This document shows, piece after piece, positions 17,524-27,000 of a stretch of 32,638 nucleotides of DNA (position 1 is the stretch's first letter; each line of letters opens with the position of its first letter). Under the pieces are notes generated by a model. It ran no database searches and had not been told where the DNA came from. It saw only the letters and a program-made list of their open reading frames with translations. A program made the translations under genes and the position numbers. The stretch comes from Planctomycetota bacterium (GTDB lineage: Bacteria > Planctomycetota > UBA1135 > GCA-002686595), in contig JAJDEU010000022.1 of assembly GCA_029259635.1 (NCBI GenBank), positions 1 to 32,638 on the forward strand. Direction: 5' to 3'.

Positions 17524-18987
17524 ATGAACTCGCACAGCCCCCAAGAACGCCCCCTCACTCGTCGCGATTTCATGCGTGCGAGCGCAGCCGCTGCAGGCAT
17601 GTCGCTGCTCGGACCCAGCGCTCTTCACGCGAATCCGTTAGCGCGCGGAGGACTTCCGCTCCCCGGCAAGGCCAAGCGCGTGATCTTCCTGTTCATGTTC
17701 GGCGGTCCGTCGCAGATGGATTTGTTCGACTACAAGCCCGAGCTGCAAAAGCACGCCGGGCAGTCGACGACTCACGAGCGGCGCACCGGAAAGAACATCG
17801 AGTCGACCATTCTCGGTTCCGAGCGCAAGTTCAAGCAGTACGGCGAGACCGGTCAGTGGTGCTCGGATGCTTTCCAGCATCTGCCAGCGCACATGGACAA
17901 GCTGGCCGTGATCAAGAGTCTCTACACCGACTCCTTTGCGCACGGTTCGGCGGTCTTGCAGCTCAACAGTGGCAAGATTCTGCAGGGGCATCCCGCGCTC
18001 GGCGCATGGGCCAACTTCGGTTTGGGCACCGAGAATCCGGAGCTGCCGGGCTTCATCGTCATGCACGATCCGCGCGGCGGCCCGATTTCTGGCCCGCCCA
18101 ACTGGAGCAGCGGCTACATGCCCGCGAAGTTCCAGGGCACCCTGTTCCGCGCCAAGGGCGACGCGCTGCTCGACCTCAAGCCCGCACCGGACGCCTTTCG
18201 ATATGGCATGACGCGCGAGATGGAGGGCGATCAAGTCGACTTGATCCGAGCGCTCAATGCGGAGCACTTTCGCGAGCACGGCCAAGATGAAGAGCTGGCC
18301 GCACGCATCGAGACTTACCAGCTCGCGCATCGGATGAAGGTCTCCGCGCGCGAGGCGCTGGACCTCTCCACGGAAGATCCGCGCACTCTGGAGATGTACG
18401 GCTTCAACGATCCCGCTCCCGATCACTGGCTCGCGTTGCGTCCCGGCGTCTTTGGGCGTCAGTGCTTGATCGCGCGGCGACTGATCGAGCGAGACGTTCG
18501 GTTCGTGCAGATCTATCACGGCGGCGGACATCAACAGCAATCCTGGGACGCGCACTACGGCGTTGAAGAGAACCTCGGCATTCACTGCCCCGAAGTCGAT
18601 CGTCCGATCGCGGCGCTACTCACCGACTTGGAGCGCACCGGTTTGCTCGACGAGACACTGGTCATCTGGGGCGGCGAGTTCGGACGTCAGCCGGTCTCGC
18701 AGCTGGCCGGCGATGGGCAGGTGGCCAACAAGGGCGGCCGCGATCACAATCCCAAAGCGCTCACCATGTGGATGGCCGGCGCGGGCGTGAAGCCCGGCAG
18801 CTATGGCGAGACGGATGAGCTAGGTGGCATTGCCTCGGTCAACCGCCACCACATTCGCGACTTCCACGCGACGGTCTTGCACCTGCTCGGTCTCGATCAC
18901 GAGAAGCTCGTCTTCCCCTACGGCGGGCTCGATCGCAAGCTGACGACGGTCGTTCCCGCCGAAGTCATTCGCGGTGTGCTGGCTTAG
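17524..18987 (+). CDS. DUF1501 protein exported by the Tat route
   Basis: The protein has 487 residues and belongs to the DUF1501 family, which has a sulfatase/alkaline-phosphatase-like fold. TRRDFMR followed by ASAAAAGMSLLG is a clear twin-arginine signal, so it is exported folded. Family landmarks are FMFGGPSQMDLFDYKPEL near the N-terminus, QIYHGGGHQQQSWDAH in the middle, and WGGEFGRQP with GRDHNPKA toward the C-terminus. The ATG at 17524 follows the previous stop by two bases; an overlapping TTG at 17518 is possible. Adjacent PSCyt1/DUF1549/DUF1553 and DUF1501 genes are a standard planctomycete pair, presumed to act together outside the cytoplasm on an unknown substrate. Confidence 0.92.
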   Translation: MNSHSPQERPLTRRDFMRASAAAAGMSLLGPSALHANPLARGGLPLPGKAKRVIFLFMFGGPSQMDLFDYKPELQKHAGQSTTHERRTGKNIESTILGSERKFKQYGETGQWCSDAFQHLPAHMDKLAVIKSLYTDSFAHGSAVLQLNSGKILQGHPALGAWANFGLGTENPELPGFIVMHDPRGGPISGPPNWSSGYMPAKFQGTLFRAKGDALLDLKPAPDAFRYGMTREMEGDQVDLIRALNAEHFREHGQDEELAARIETYQLAHRMKVSAREALDLSTEDPRTLEMYGFNDPAPDHWLALRPGVFGRQCLIARRLIERDVRFVQIYHGGGHQQQSWDAHYGVEENLGIHCPEVDRPIAALLTDLERTGLLDETLVIWGGEFGRQPVSQLAGDGQVANKGGRDHNPKALTMWMAGAGVKPGSYGETDELGGIASVNRHHIRDFHATVLHLLGLDHEKLVFPYGGLDRKLTTVVPAEVIRGVLA

Positions 18988-18997
18988 AGCGCGCGCC

Positions 18998-19975
18998 TCA
19001 CTTCGCCGCTGCGCTCGTTGCGGCTTTGCTCGCGGCGCTCTTGAGAAGTGCAGCGACTTCGGAATGCCCCTGCGCAACCGCAAAATCGTAGGCACTCGAT
19101 TCTTCACCGAACTTGGGACTCACGCTCACCCCGCGACTGAGTAGGAATTCGACGACCTCGGCGTTCCCCATAGACGCCGCAGCCATGAGGGGTGTCTTTT
19201 CTTCCTGCCAAGAGATCTCATCGAGAGGCGCACCTTCCTCGATCAAGAAGAAGAACATCTCGCGATGTCCGCTCAAGATGGCGGTGGTGACGGGCGAGCC
19301 GAGTGCCTTCGGCCGGCTGGGGAAGAACGGGTTGTAGTCGAGGCGCGCTCCTAACGCGAGCGCCTCTCGGGCGGCCTCCAAGTCGTTGGCCTGAACCGCT
19401 CGGACGAGGTTCAAGTTTTGATTGGGGCGCATAGCCCAACCACCGTAGGCAATGGCGACGCACATCACGGCGACCACAACCGCCCGTTGAATCGATTTTG
19501 GAACAAGCTCGAAGGAGCACGCTGTCACGGGCAGCTCCGTCGCGAGGATCGGAAAGTGTCTCCGGCAATAGTCCATCGCCACCAGCATCGCGGCGAAGGT
19601 GAAACCGACCTCCGGCACAAGAGCGTCCACATCGAAAACGCGGGCGAGCGCGGGCATCGTCCCGATCACGACGAAGGTCACCCCTCCGACGACAAAGGTC
19701 GCAGGAGGCAAGTGAACTCGACGCAGTGTCAACAGGCTGAAAATGGAGACGAGCGGAAACCCGACAAAGAGAGCGAAGATCATCGCAATGTCCTCCGGCG
19801 CGCCCAGGAAGTTCTCGGCCGGAGTTTCTTGCGGAGCGGCGAGAATCTCCGAAACGATGATGGCCCAGGTGGCCGCAGCCAGCGCTCCCAGAAAGGAAAC
19901 GCCGATCAGAAGTCCGATGTGGTTGGGCTCAACCGAGGAAGTCGAAGGAGCGATCGGTTGAGTGTGCGTGGACAT
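18998..19975 (-). CDS. Membrane protein with C-terminal ankyrin repeats (paralogue 1)
   Basis: The protein has 325 residues. About five hydrophobic helices lie in the first 190 residues, then three or so ankyrin repeats: AVQANDLEAAREALALGA, then a GHREMFFFLIEEGAPLD repeat, and TPLMAAASMGNAEVVEFLL. An alanine-rich tail ends it. It is clearly paralogous to the protein at 21267-22337: both share RRVHL, FVVGGVTF, the AxxxNDxEAAR repeat and GHREMF. ATG 19975 is chosen because the paralogue aligns from there; an in-frame ATG at 20017 is possible. Neither has a good ribosome site. Ankyrin repeats bind proteins, and the partner is unknown. It converges on the DUF1501 gene with a 10-base gap. Confidence 0.82.
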   Translation of the reverse strand: MSTHTQPIAPSTSSVEPNHIGLLIGVSFLGALAAATWAIIVSEILAAPQETPAENFLGAPEDIAMIFALFVGFPLVSIFSLLTLRRVHLPPATFVVGGVTFVVIGTMPALARVFDVDALVPEVGFTFAAMLVAMDYCRRHFPILATELPVTACSFELVPKSIQRAVVVAVMCVAIAYGGWAMRPNQNLNLVRAVQANDLEAAREALALGARLDYNPFFPSRPKALGSPVTTAILSGHREMFFFLIEEGAPLDEISWQEEKTPLMAAASMGNAEVVEFLLSRGVSVSPKFGEESSAYDFAVAQGHSEVAALLKSAASKAATSAAAK

Positions 19976-20318
19976 CGTGTTCGGGGGCGAGCAATTCACG
20001 TTCGCGCGCTTTCCCATTGTAAACGCGATCGATAATCCGGGCTGGAATCGCGCTCGCCATCACAGAACTCCTGCTCGATTCCATACACCACGCCCCGCGC
20101 CGGTGCCCATCACAAACCTGGCGCTCCACGGCGACGCATCGCGGAATCCGAGCAGGTGCCGCGGTTGAGGTGCCCCTCCCCGCTCCAGTGGACCGATCTT
20201 CTTCATCCTCGTTGACTCCGGCGGGAACGGCTTATCTGATGCCTTTGAAGAGTGAAGTTCAGCACTAGCTACCTTTCCAGCAAACTTCATTATCCCCGCG
20301 TGCGTAAATCTTCTGCCC
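19976..20318. other. Divergent intergenic region
   Basis: These 343 bases separate the minus-strand ankyrin gene from the plus-strand gene at 20319. Short open frames cross it on both strands, but none has a ribosome site or a recognisable product. A weak plus-strand promoter candidate is TTGACT, 17 bases, TCTGAT, around 20209-20238. I see no strong repeat or terminator. Confidence 0.4.
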
Positions 20319-21236
20319 ATGTCCCCCCTCCTGCACCGTAGCGCGAAACTCATTGCGTTAGCCGTTATCAGCATCGCGGTCTTACACGATGGCGGAACGG
20401 TGCCTTCAGAAGTCACGGAGAATACAACGTCGCCTGAACCATCGGCCCCTGACGGCGACGGGACAAAGACTCAAGCTGCGGAGGGGCTGGCCGGCTTGGG
20501 CTACCTGGGGATCGGGATGTTGTCGTGGGAAGATGCCTCCATAAAGCAGACCTACACCGCCAGCAACTATTCGTCGGTCGAGGTGTTTGACCGCATCGTC
20601 GATCCACGATCGGGGGAGATCGAGACCGTTCTCCACGAGCGCTCTGCTCCGTTCACACTAAGAGACGTGGATAGCGCCACGTTGGATGTCTTTTGCGTGG
20701 CTGGCTTCAAGGCGAATGGAGACTTCGTCCTCGAAAGGTGGACCCTCTCCCCGACTTTGTTGAGGTTCCGAATCGGCGATTCGGGCCTTCGGATTCAAGA
20801 AGGCCCGTTCGGAAAGAACCACCTCAAAGTCTTTACCCGCACCGAAATCTACTCGGGACCTCTTGGCTCCGAGTACCGGGCAATGGCGTTCGATCCTGAG
20901 GAACGATTCATCCTTGTCTTGTTGGGTGATGGCACGACTCGATCCCTCTATCGCTTCAACAACGAAGCTTCGACAGCTCCGATCCTGATGCATACTTCTG
21001 CGCAGATTCCCGAGTTGGCGATCATAGGTCAGATGCAGTGTGGTACGCACGTCGTTGTGGGTCGGGCCTGGAATTTCATGGCCGCAGATATGAATGATCC
21101 AACGCGCTTAATGCTTATCGATAGCGATAACGATGGCACTTTCGACGGAGCTCCTCTTGTTGGCGATCTAAACAGTTTTTATGCCGCTGGCATTGGGCCT
21201 GTTGCCGGAGATTGGGACCATCACGACGGTCCGTGA
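20319..21236 (+). CDS. Secreted protein of unknown function
   Basis: I do not recognise this family. The protein has 305 residues. A short basic start and a hydrophobic stretch (LIALAVISIAVL) form a likely signal peptide, followed by a Ser/Thr/Pro/Asp-rich linker (about 24-50). The body is beta-rich, with a repeating feel (values such as LLRFRIGDSGLRIQEG and FILVLLGDGTTRSLYRF), and may be propeller-like. A calcium-loop-like DSDNDGTFDG lies near residue 268. It sits alone between the two minus-strand ankyrin paralogues. Codon usage looks a little less GC-rich than its neighbours, which could hint at a different origin, though I have not measured it. Confidence 0.72.
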   Translation: MSPLLHRSAKLIALAVISIAVLHDGGTVPSEVTENTTSPEPSAPDGDGTKTQAAEGLAGLGYLGIGMLSWEDASIKQTYTASNYSSVEVFDRIVDPRSGEIETVLHERSAPFTLRDVDSATLDVFCVAGFKANGDFVLERWTLSPTLLRFRIGDSGLRIQEGPFGKNHLKVFTRTEIYSGPLGSEYRAMAFDPEERFILVLLGDGTTRSLYRFNNEASTAPILMHTSAQIPELAIIGQMQCGTHVVVGRAWNFMAADMNDPTRLMLIDSDNDGTFDGAPLVGDLNSFYAAGIGPVAGDWDHHDGP

Positions 21237-21266
21237 GGCCTTCGAATTCCAGCGGAGCGCGCGCAA

Positions 21267-22337
21267 CTAGCGCCGGGACTTCTCAACCATCTCCCAGTAA
21301 TTCGGAGCGGCTTCGTCCGCGGCTGCTTCCTCACGAATGGCTTCCGCGTGAACGCCTTCCAAGAGCTCGACGATCTCGGCGTGCTCACCCTCGACCGCGA
21401 ATTCATAGGCACAGGGGTAGTCGGGGCCCCAGTGGTGTTCCCGCACGCCGTGATCGAGCAAGTAGCGAACGATCTCGGTGTCACCCACGAAGGCTGCGCA
21501 TTTGATTGGTGTCCAGTCACTCGAGTAGGAGCTTTGCTCAAGCTGCGCGCCCTGCTCGGCCAAGAAGGTGAACATCTCGCGATGTCCTCGATAGATCGCG
21601 GCGGTCAAGGGCGGGCCCTTCGGTTCTCGCGGCGGGCGCTGAGGCTCCCAGACTGTTTCGAAAACCGGGTTGTAGTTCAGCCGTGCTCCTTTGGCGAGTT
21701 CTGCGCGAGCCGCCTCGATGTCATTCGCAAGCGCCGCTTCAACGAGCAGCGCGCTGTGATTCGGGCGGGCGACCCACGCGCCGTAGGCCGCGCAGACCGC
21801 GAGTATGCTCGCACCGACCGTGAGGCGAACCGAACTCGCAAGTGCACCGATGCTTCCCGCTCGCTCATGATCTTCGCCCGCGACGAAGGAACAAGATTTT
21901 CCGCAGTACAGCATCGCGAGGAACATTGCGAAAAACGGCATCACGAGGGCGAACACGTAGAGCACGTACACCACCGGAGAGTCGAGCACTTTGGCGAGCA
22001 GAGGCAGAGCGCTCACCACCGCAAAGGTCACTCCGCCAACGACGAAGCTCGCCTGCGCGAGGTGGACCCGGCGCAAACTGATCAGGCTCAGCCCGAAGGT
22101 GATCGGAAACCCGATACAGAGCGCGAAGGCCATCGCAGCCTGATGGGGTGTGGGGCCGAGGAAGTAGTCCGGCGGGTGTTCGCGTGGATAGGCCAAAAGC
22201 TCGATCACGGCCTGAGCCCAAAGACCCGCGAGAAACGCCGCGAAGAACGAAAGGGCGAGCAAGCTCGAGACGCTATTCGGCTCGACCGCAGGAGCGGAGG
22301 AGCGGGCTGCATCCATCGGTGCGTCGGAGTCGGACAT
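21267..22337 (-). CDS. Membrane protein with C-terminal ankyrin repeats (paralogue 2)
   Basis: The protein has 356 residues and is a paralogue of the protein at 18998-19975. Hydrophobic helices lie around 25-45, 60-85, 95-115, 120-140 and 175-190. Ankyrin repeats follow: AALANDIEAARAELAKGA, then GHREMFTFLAEQGAQLE, and TPIKCAAFVGDTEIVRYLLDHGV. A last repeat (YEFAVEGEHAEIVELLEG) differs from paralogue 1, and the C-terminus is acidic rather than alanine-rich. ATG 22337 is preferred because it matches the start of paralogue 1; an upstream in-frame start would add a serine-rich leader with no homology. It converges with the gene at 20319 and diverges from the Gld-type operon. Confidence 0.82.
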   Translation of the reverse strand: MSDSDAPMDAARSSAPAVEPNSVSSLLALSFFAAFLAGLWAQAVIELLAYPREHPPDYFLGPTPHQAAMAFALCIGFPITFGLSLISLRRVHLAQASFVVGGVTFAVVSALPLLAKVLDSPVVYVLYVFALVMPFFAMFLAMLYCGKSCSFVAGEDHERAGSIGALASSVRLTVGASILAVCAAYGAWVARPNHSALLVEAALANDIEAARAELAKGARLNYNPVFETVWEPQRPPREPKGPPLTAAIYRGHREMFTFLAEQGAQLEQSSYSSDWTPIKCAAFVGDTEIVRYLLDHGVREHHWGPDYPCAYEFAVEGEHAEIVELLEGVHAEAIREEAAADEAAPNYWEMVEKSRR

Positions 22338-22501
22338 GGAACTGCTCGAGGAAGAGCGAGGGCGAGCGGGTACTCCAGAAGTGTAGTCGCAACCGTGGAT
22401 CCCGGCGGAGAGGCTCTCGGATCCCCCCGAGCATCCGTGGCGCCCGCCCACAGCGGTCCCTAGAATGCTCGGCCCTTCCTCACCTGAAGGCCCCCCCTCC
22501 T

Positions 22502-23254
22502 ATGATTCGCGTCGACAACGTAAGCAAACGCTATGGCTCCGCGCTCGCCGTGGACTCGGTCAGCTTTGAGATTGGCCCCGGCGAAATCGTTGGCTTCCTC
22601 GGTCCGAACGGTGCCGGCAAGAGCACGCTGCTCAAGATGATGAGCACTTGGCTGCCGCCGACCTCGGGCTCCATTTCGATCGCCGGACACGACGTCGTGA
22701 AAGCGCCGCTCTCCGTGCGGCGATCGCTCGGCTACCTGCCCGAACACAACGCGCTGTACGAAGGCATGCGCGTCGATCGTTACCTCGACTTCATGGGGAA
22801 AGCGCGCGGCCTCGGCGGCGGGCTCCTGAAGGAACGCATCGAGTGGGCGGTCGACAAGTGCTCGCTCGGCGACGTGATCCGGAAGCGCGTGTCGCAGTGC
22901 TCGAAGGGCTTTCGGCAACGCATCGGCGTCGGCTCCGCGCTCTTGCACAACCCGCCGGTGATCTTGCTCGACGAACCGACGCACGGGCTCGACCCGCTCC
23001 AGGTCGTCGCCTTCCGCGAGTTTCTGCAGAGCCTGTCCGAGGGACGCGCGATTCTCTTCAGCAGTCACATCTTGGCCGAGGTCGTCGCGATCTCCGAACG
23101 CCTACTCATCATCAATCGCGGGAAACTCCTGTGCGATTCTTCGCTGGACGAGCTGAGAGCGAGCGCGAAGAAGAAGGGCGCCGAGCTCGAACAAGCCGTG
23201 CTCGAGATCGTTCGCGCAGAAGGCGGCGCGAGCCGAGTGGAGCCCGTCCAATGA
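22502..23254 (+). CDS. ABC-2 type ATPase, GldA-like
   Basis: This is the ATP-binding subunit of an ABC-2 system, 250 residues. Walker A GPNGAGKST is at 34-42, the signature CSKGFRQR at 133-140 (the SKG-R-QR form typical of GldA and NosF relatives rather than LSGGQ), Walker B VILLDEP at 153-159, and SSH at 187-189. The ATG at 22502 has only a weak ribosome site. It opens a four-gene set in which each gene overlaps the next by four bases. In Bacteroidota, GldA works with GldF and GldG in gliding, but similar sets exist in non-gliding planctomycetes, so the motility role should not be assumed. Confidence 0.9.
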   Translation: MIRVDNVSKRYGSALAVDSVSFEIGPGEIVGFLGPNGAGKSTLLKMMSTWLPPTSGSISIAGHDVVKAPLSVRRSLGYLPEHNALYEGMRVDRYLDFMGKARGLGGGLLKERIEWAVDKCSLGDVIRKRVSQCSKGFRQRIGVGSALLHNPPVILLDEPTHGLDPLQVVAFREFLQSLSEGRAILFSSHILAEVVAISERLLIINRGKLLCDSSLDELRASAKKKGAELEQAVLEIVRAEGGASRVEPVQ

Positions 23255-24036
23255 GCTCCAAAGTCCAAGCCGTTCCGCTCGAGCAAGAGAGCTCCATCGG
23301 CTTCCTCGCTGCGATCTTATTGATCGCACGCCGCGAGCTCGCCGCCTACTTCGACTCGAGCATCGCCTACGTCTACACGATCGCCTTCGTCGTGCTCGCG
23401 AACTCGATCTTCATGAACGAGTTCTTCCTCACCGGCACGGTCGACATGACCGGCTTCTTCGACCTCCTGCCGTTCTTACTGGCCTTCTTCCTTCCGGCGA
23501 TCACGATGCGCCTGTGGGCGGAAGAGAAGAAGCAGCGCACGATCGAAGTGCTGCTCACCCTTCCGATCCGAACGATCCAAGCGGTGCTCGGCAAATACCT
23601 CGCCGCCCTCGCGCTGTTCTTTCTCTTTCTCATCGGCTCGCTCCCGATCCTCTTCATGCTGTTCACGCTGGGCGATCCCGACCCCGGTCTGATCGCGAGC
23701 GGCTACATCGGCCTCGTCTTATTCGGAGCGCTCTTCCTCGCCTTCGGCTCGCTCCTCTCCGCCCTGAGCAGCGACCAAATCGTCGCCTTCGTGATCAGCA
23801 CCGTCCTCGGCTTCGCGCTGGTTCTCTTCGGCAATGACCAGTTCGTCGCCGTCGTCGACGGCCTCGCACCGACCTGGGCCCTGGGCACTTTCCTGCTCGA
23901 GAGCATCTCCGTGATGCCGCACTACGACGCCTTCGTGCGCGGCGCCATCGATCTCTCCAGCGGCCTGTTCTTTCTGCTCTTCACCAGCCTCTTCCTGTGG
24001 CTCGGCGCACTCGTCCTCGAGCGGAACCGCGGATGA
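23251..24036 (+). CDS. ABC-2 type permease, GldF-like
   Basis: This integral membrane subunit has 261 residues. After a short cytoplasmic stretch (ARRELAAYFDSSIAYVY, typical of ABC-2 permeases), about six membrane helices follow. The EEKKQRTIEVLLTLPI motif after the second helix is characteristic of the GldF/NosY type. The start ATG overlaps the ATPase stop (ATGA at 23251), and its own stop overlaps the next start in the same way, so the subunits are probably made in fixed ratio. It would form a dimeric channel with the ATPase encoded upstream. Confidence 0.9.
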   Translation: MSSKVQAVPLEQESSIGFLAAILLIARRELAAYFDSSIAYVYTIAFVVLANSIFMNEFFLTGTVDMTGFFDLLPFLLAFFLPAITMRLWAEEKKQRTIEVLLTLPIRTIQAVLGKYLAALALFFLFLIGSLPILFMLFTLGDPDPGLIASGYIGLVLFGALFLAFGSLLSALSSDQIVAFVISTVLGFALVLFGNDQFVAVVDGLAPTWALGTFLLESISVMPHYDAFVRGAIDLSSGLFFLLFTSLFLWLGALVLERNRG

Positions 24037-27000
24037 GAGCGCGGAATGTCTGCGCACTGGCGCTCCTGTTTCTGCTCGGCAGCGCAATCGCGATCTACTC
24101 CGCGCGCATCGCGAGCTTCTCGACGAGCGCGCGCGTCGAGCTCGGCCGAGTCAAGCTCAGCGAGGTCGACGACGCGACGCGCGAGCGCCTGCGCGCCCTC
24201 CCGGAGCTCGTGCTCGCGACCTACTTCGTGTCACCGCGAGCGGAGATGCCGTCCGAGCTGCGCCGACTCGAGCGCCAAGTCACCGACCTGCTCGAAGCCT
24301 TCCGCGTCGCCGCCGACGGCAAGTTCGACTATCAGATCCTCGACCCGCACTCCGGCGTCGATCCGAACGGGCCGCCGACCGACGGTCAAGCGCAGAGCAA
24401 CGAGCAAGCCCGCTACGCCGCCCGCCAGGGCATCGCCCCCTTCCGCGTCCGCAGCGTCAAGCGCGACACCTGGAGCGAGAAGACGATCTGGTCCTCGCTC
24501 TCGATCGGCTACGGCGCCTATCCGCCCGCCGTCATCAACGGCCTGACCGAGGACGGGCTGCCGCGCCTCTCCGCCACGATCCTGGCACACCTCGATCAGA
24601 TGGAAGCGCCGCGCCAACCGGTCGTCGCGCTCTCTGCCCCGGCGGGTTTCGATCGCTTGGAGAAAGAGCTCGCAACGGTCGCGCGCGTGACGCGTTTTCA
24701 GTTCGAACCCGGCGCGAGTATTCCGGACGAGTCCGACCTCCTGTTTTGGATCAAGCCGAAGAACGTCGACCGCGAGGTTTTGCGCGAGCTCGATCGATAC
24801 CTGAAGAGCGGCCGCAGCGTGGTCTTTGCGGGCAGCCTGCAAGACGTGCGCTCGGGTACGACCAGCACCACCGGTCAGTTTCGCCCGGAAGTTTTTGAAG
24901 CGCGACCGAGTGAGTTCGACGCGACGACTCTGCTCGGACACTTTGGGCTAAGAGCGCTCCCGGGTTTGGTCGGCGACGAACGCTCGATGGCTTTCGTGAT
25001 CGGCGAGGGCGAGGACGCAAAGCGCCTCTCGATCCCCTACTTGATTCGCTGCATCGCGCCCAACCAACGCTTCGGGCTCGTTCTCCAAGGCCAACCGAAC
25101 GGGACGCTGCTGTTTGAAGCACCGACACCCTTTCACGTCTCCCCCGAAGAGCTCAGCGACCGCGGTTGGTCGTCCGAAGTTCTAGCCCACACCTCCGACG
25201 TGACATGGGTTCACCCGCTGCCCACCGGAATCTCTGACGCGACCGAGTTCGGAATCGCCGGTGGAACCGCGCTCTCGCGCCAAGCCCTGATCACGCTTCT
25301 GAAGCCGCACGATCCGCTGCGCGGTTCGGTCGTAGCGATGGCGTCGGCCAGCCCTCTGCGCGACGACCTCATTCATGCCGACGGCTTCGCGCACCGCGCG
25401 TTGGTCGACGTGCTCGTCGCGAACCTGGCCAGCGACAACCGCCTGGTCCAGAGTCGCACCGCCCTCGCCCTCACCGAGCCTCTGCCCGAGCTGAGCCCGA
25501 ACGAGCGCCTCTTCTGGCGAGCGCTGACCGTCGGACTCCTGCCCGCGCTCCTCTGTCTCATCGCGGTTCTACGGGGAAGCTTTCAGAGCCGGGAGAAGCG
25601 CGCGTCGGGCCGGGGTTCCCTCTCGACTCGCACCGCTCTCTTCGCGCTGGCCACTCTCGTCGCCGGAGCCGTCGCGATTCGGTTCACGGATGCGCTGCCG
25701 CTGCGCGCGGACTGGACGGAAGACGGCCTGAACCGGCTGGCTCCTGCGACCGAAGAGCTCGCGCGCAAGGCCGGCCAAACGGGAACTCTGCGCGCCGAGT
25801 TCTTCCTCTCGCGGCGAGAGAAGCTCGCGCCCGACATGCGCCGCTCGGCCGGTCAACTGGACGATCTATTCCGCGATCTCGAGCGCGCCGGCGCCGACAT
25901 CGAGCTCGTCCGAACGGATCCCAGCGAACTCGAGCCCGCCGAGCGCGAGAAGCTGGAGCGTTCAGGAATCGAAGCGATGCGAGTGACCTCCATCGAAGAG
26001 GGCGTCACGACGGTGCGCACGATCTTCTCGGCTGTCCGGCTCACCTGCACGGTCGATGGCGAGCAGCGCAGCGAGACGCTCGCCTTGCCCGACACGCACG
26101 CCTTCGAAGGGCTCGAGTTTCGCGTAGCCTTCGCGCTCTGGCGGCTGCAGACCGGTCAAGGACCGCGCCTAGCCTTTGCGTCGGACACGCCGCGCCTCTC
26201 CCCCGCCGAGGCGCACATGGACTACCAGCTGAAGGGCTTGTTCGCGCCGATCGGCGAGGACACCTATGGAACCGCGCGCGAGACCCTGCGCGAAATCGGT
26301 TTTGACATCCTGCACATCAATCCGCGCGCTCCCGAGTTCGCGGAAGAATTCGATGCGCTCGTCTGGCTCCAACCGCGCCGCGATGCCTCCCTGATGATCG
26401 ATGCCCTGGCGAGAAATCTCCACCAAGGCGGACGCGCGTTTCTCGCCGCACAACACTTCAACCTGCAGGCGCGTCAGTACCGCGGAACAAACTTCGAGAC
26501 GGTCTACTGGCCACAACCGCAGTCGCCGGACCTCGATCTTTTATGGTTCCCCGATCTCGGAATCGAGCTCGCGCGCGTTGTTCTCTTTGACGAGCTGATG
26601 ACCCCGCGCCAGCTAGAGACGCAGGTCAACCGAGATGCCGCGCAGCGCGACTACGAAGAGCAGGACTCCGCGCTGCCATTCTCGATTCGCGCCTCGACGG
26701 CGAACTTCAGCGACGATCCGGTGATGCGCGGCGTCGGCGACCAGGCCTTCCTGTGGGGCAACCACATCGAGTGGGACGCCGCGCGGTTAGAGGAGCTGGG
26801 CATCGAGGCGACGACTCTGATCACCAGCTCGGAGCGAACCTGGGCCTACGACTGGAGCGGCGGCTATCTCCCGCAGGACGTGCTGGCGGGTTTCCCCAGT
26901 GAGGATCGCGAGAATTTGCAGCGCCTGCCGAGGCGCACTCTGGCGGCGCGCTTCCGGGGCAGCTTCCCACTCCCCGACAAGGAGATCGTACCGACGACCG

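Noticed and set aside
19929..20129. Minus-strand open frame of 66 residues upstream of the first ankyrin gene
   Set aside because: It overlaps the ankyrin start in another frame, with no ribosome site or homology that I can recognise.
20060..20416. Minus-strand open frame of 118 residues in the divergent intergenic region
   Set aside because: No ribosome site, no recognisable domain, and it overlaps the start of the gene at 20319.
22338..22501. Promoter for the Gld-type operon
   Set aside because: No pair of boxes with acceptable spacing was convincing.
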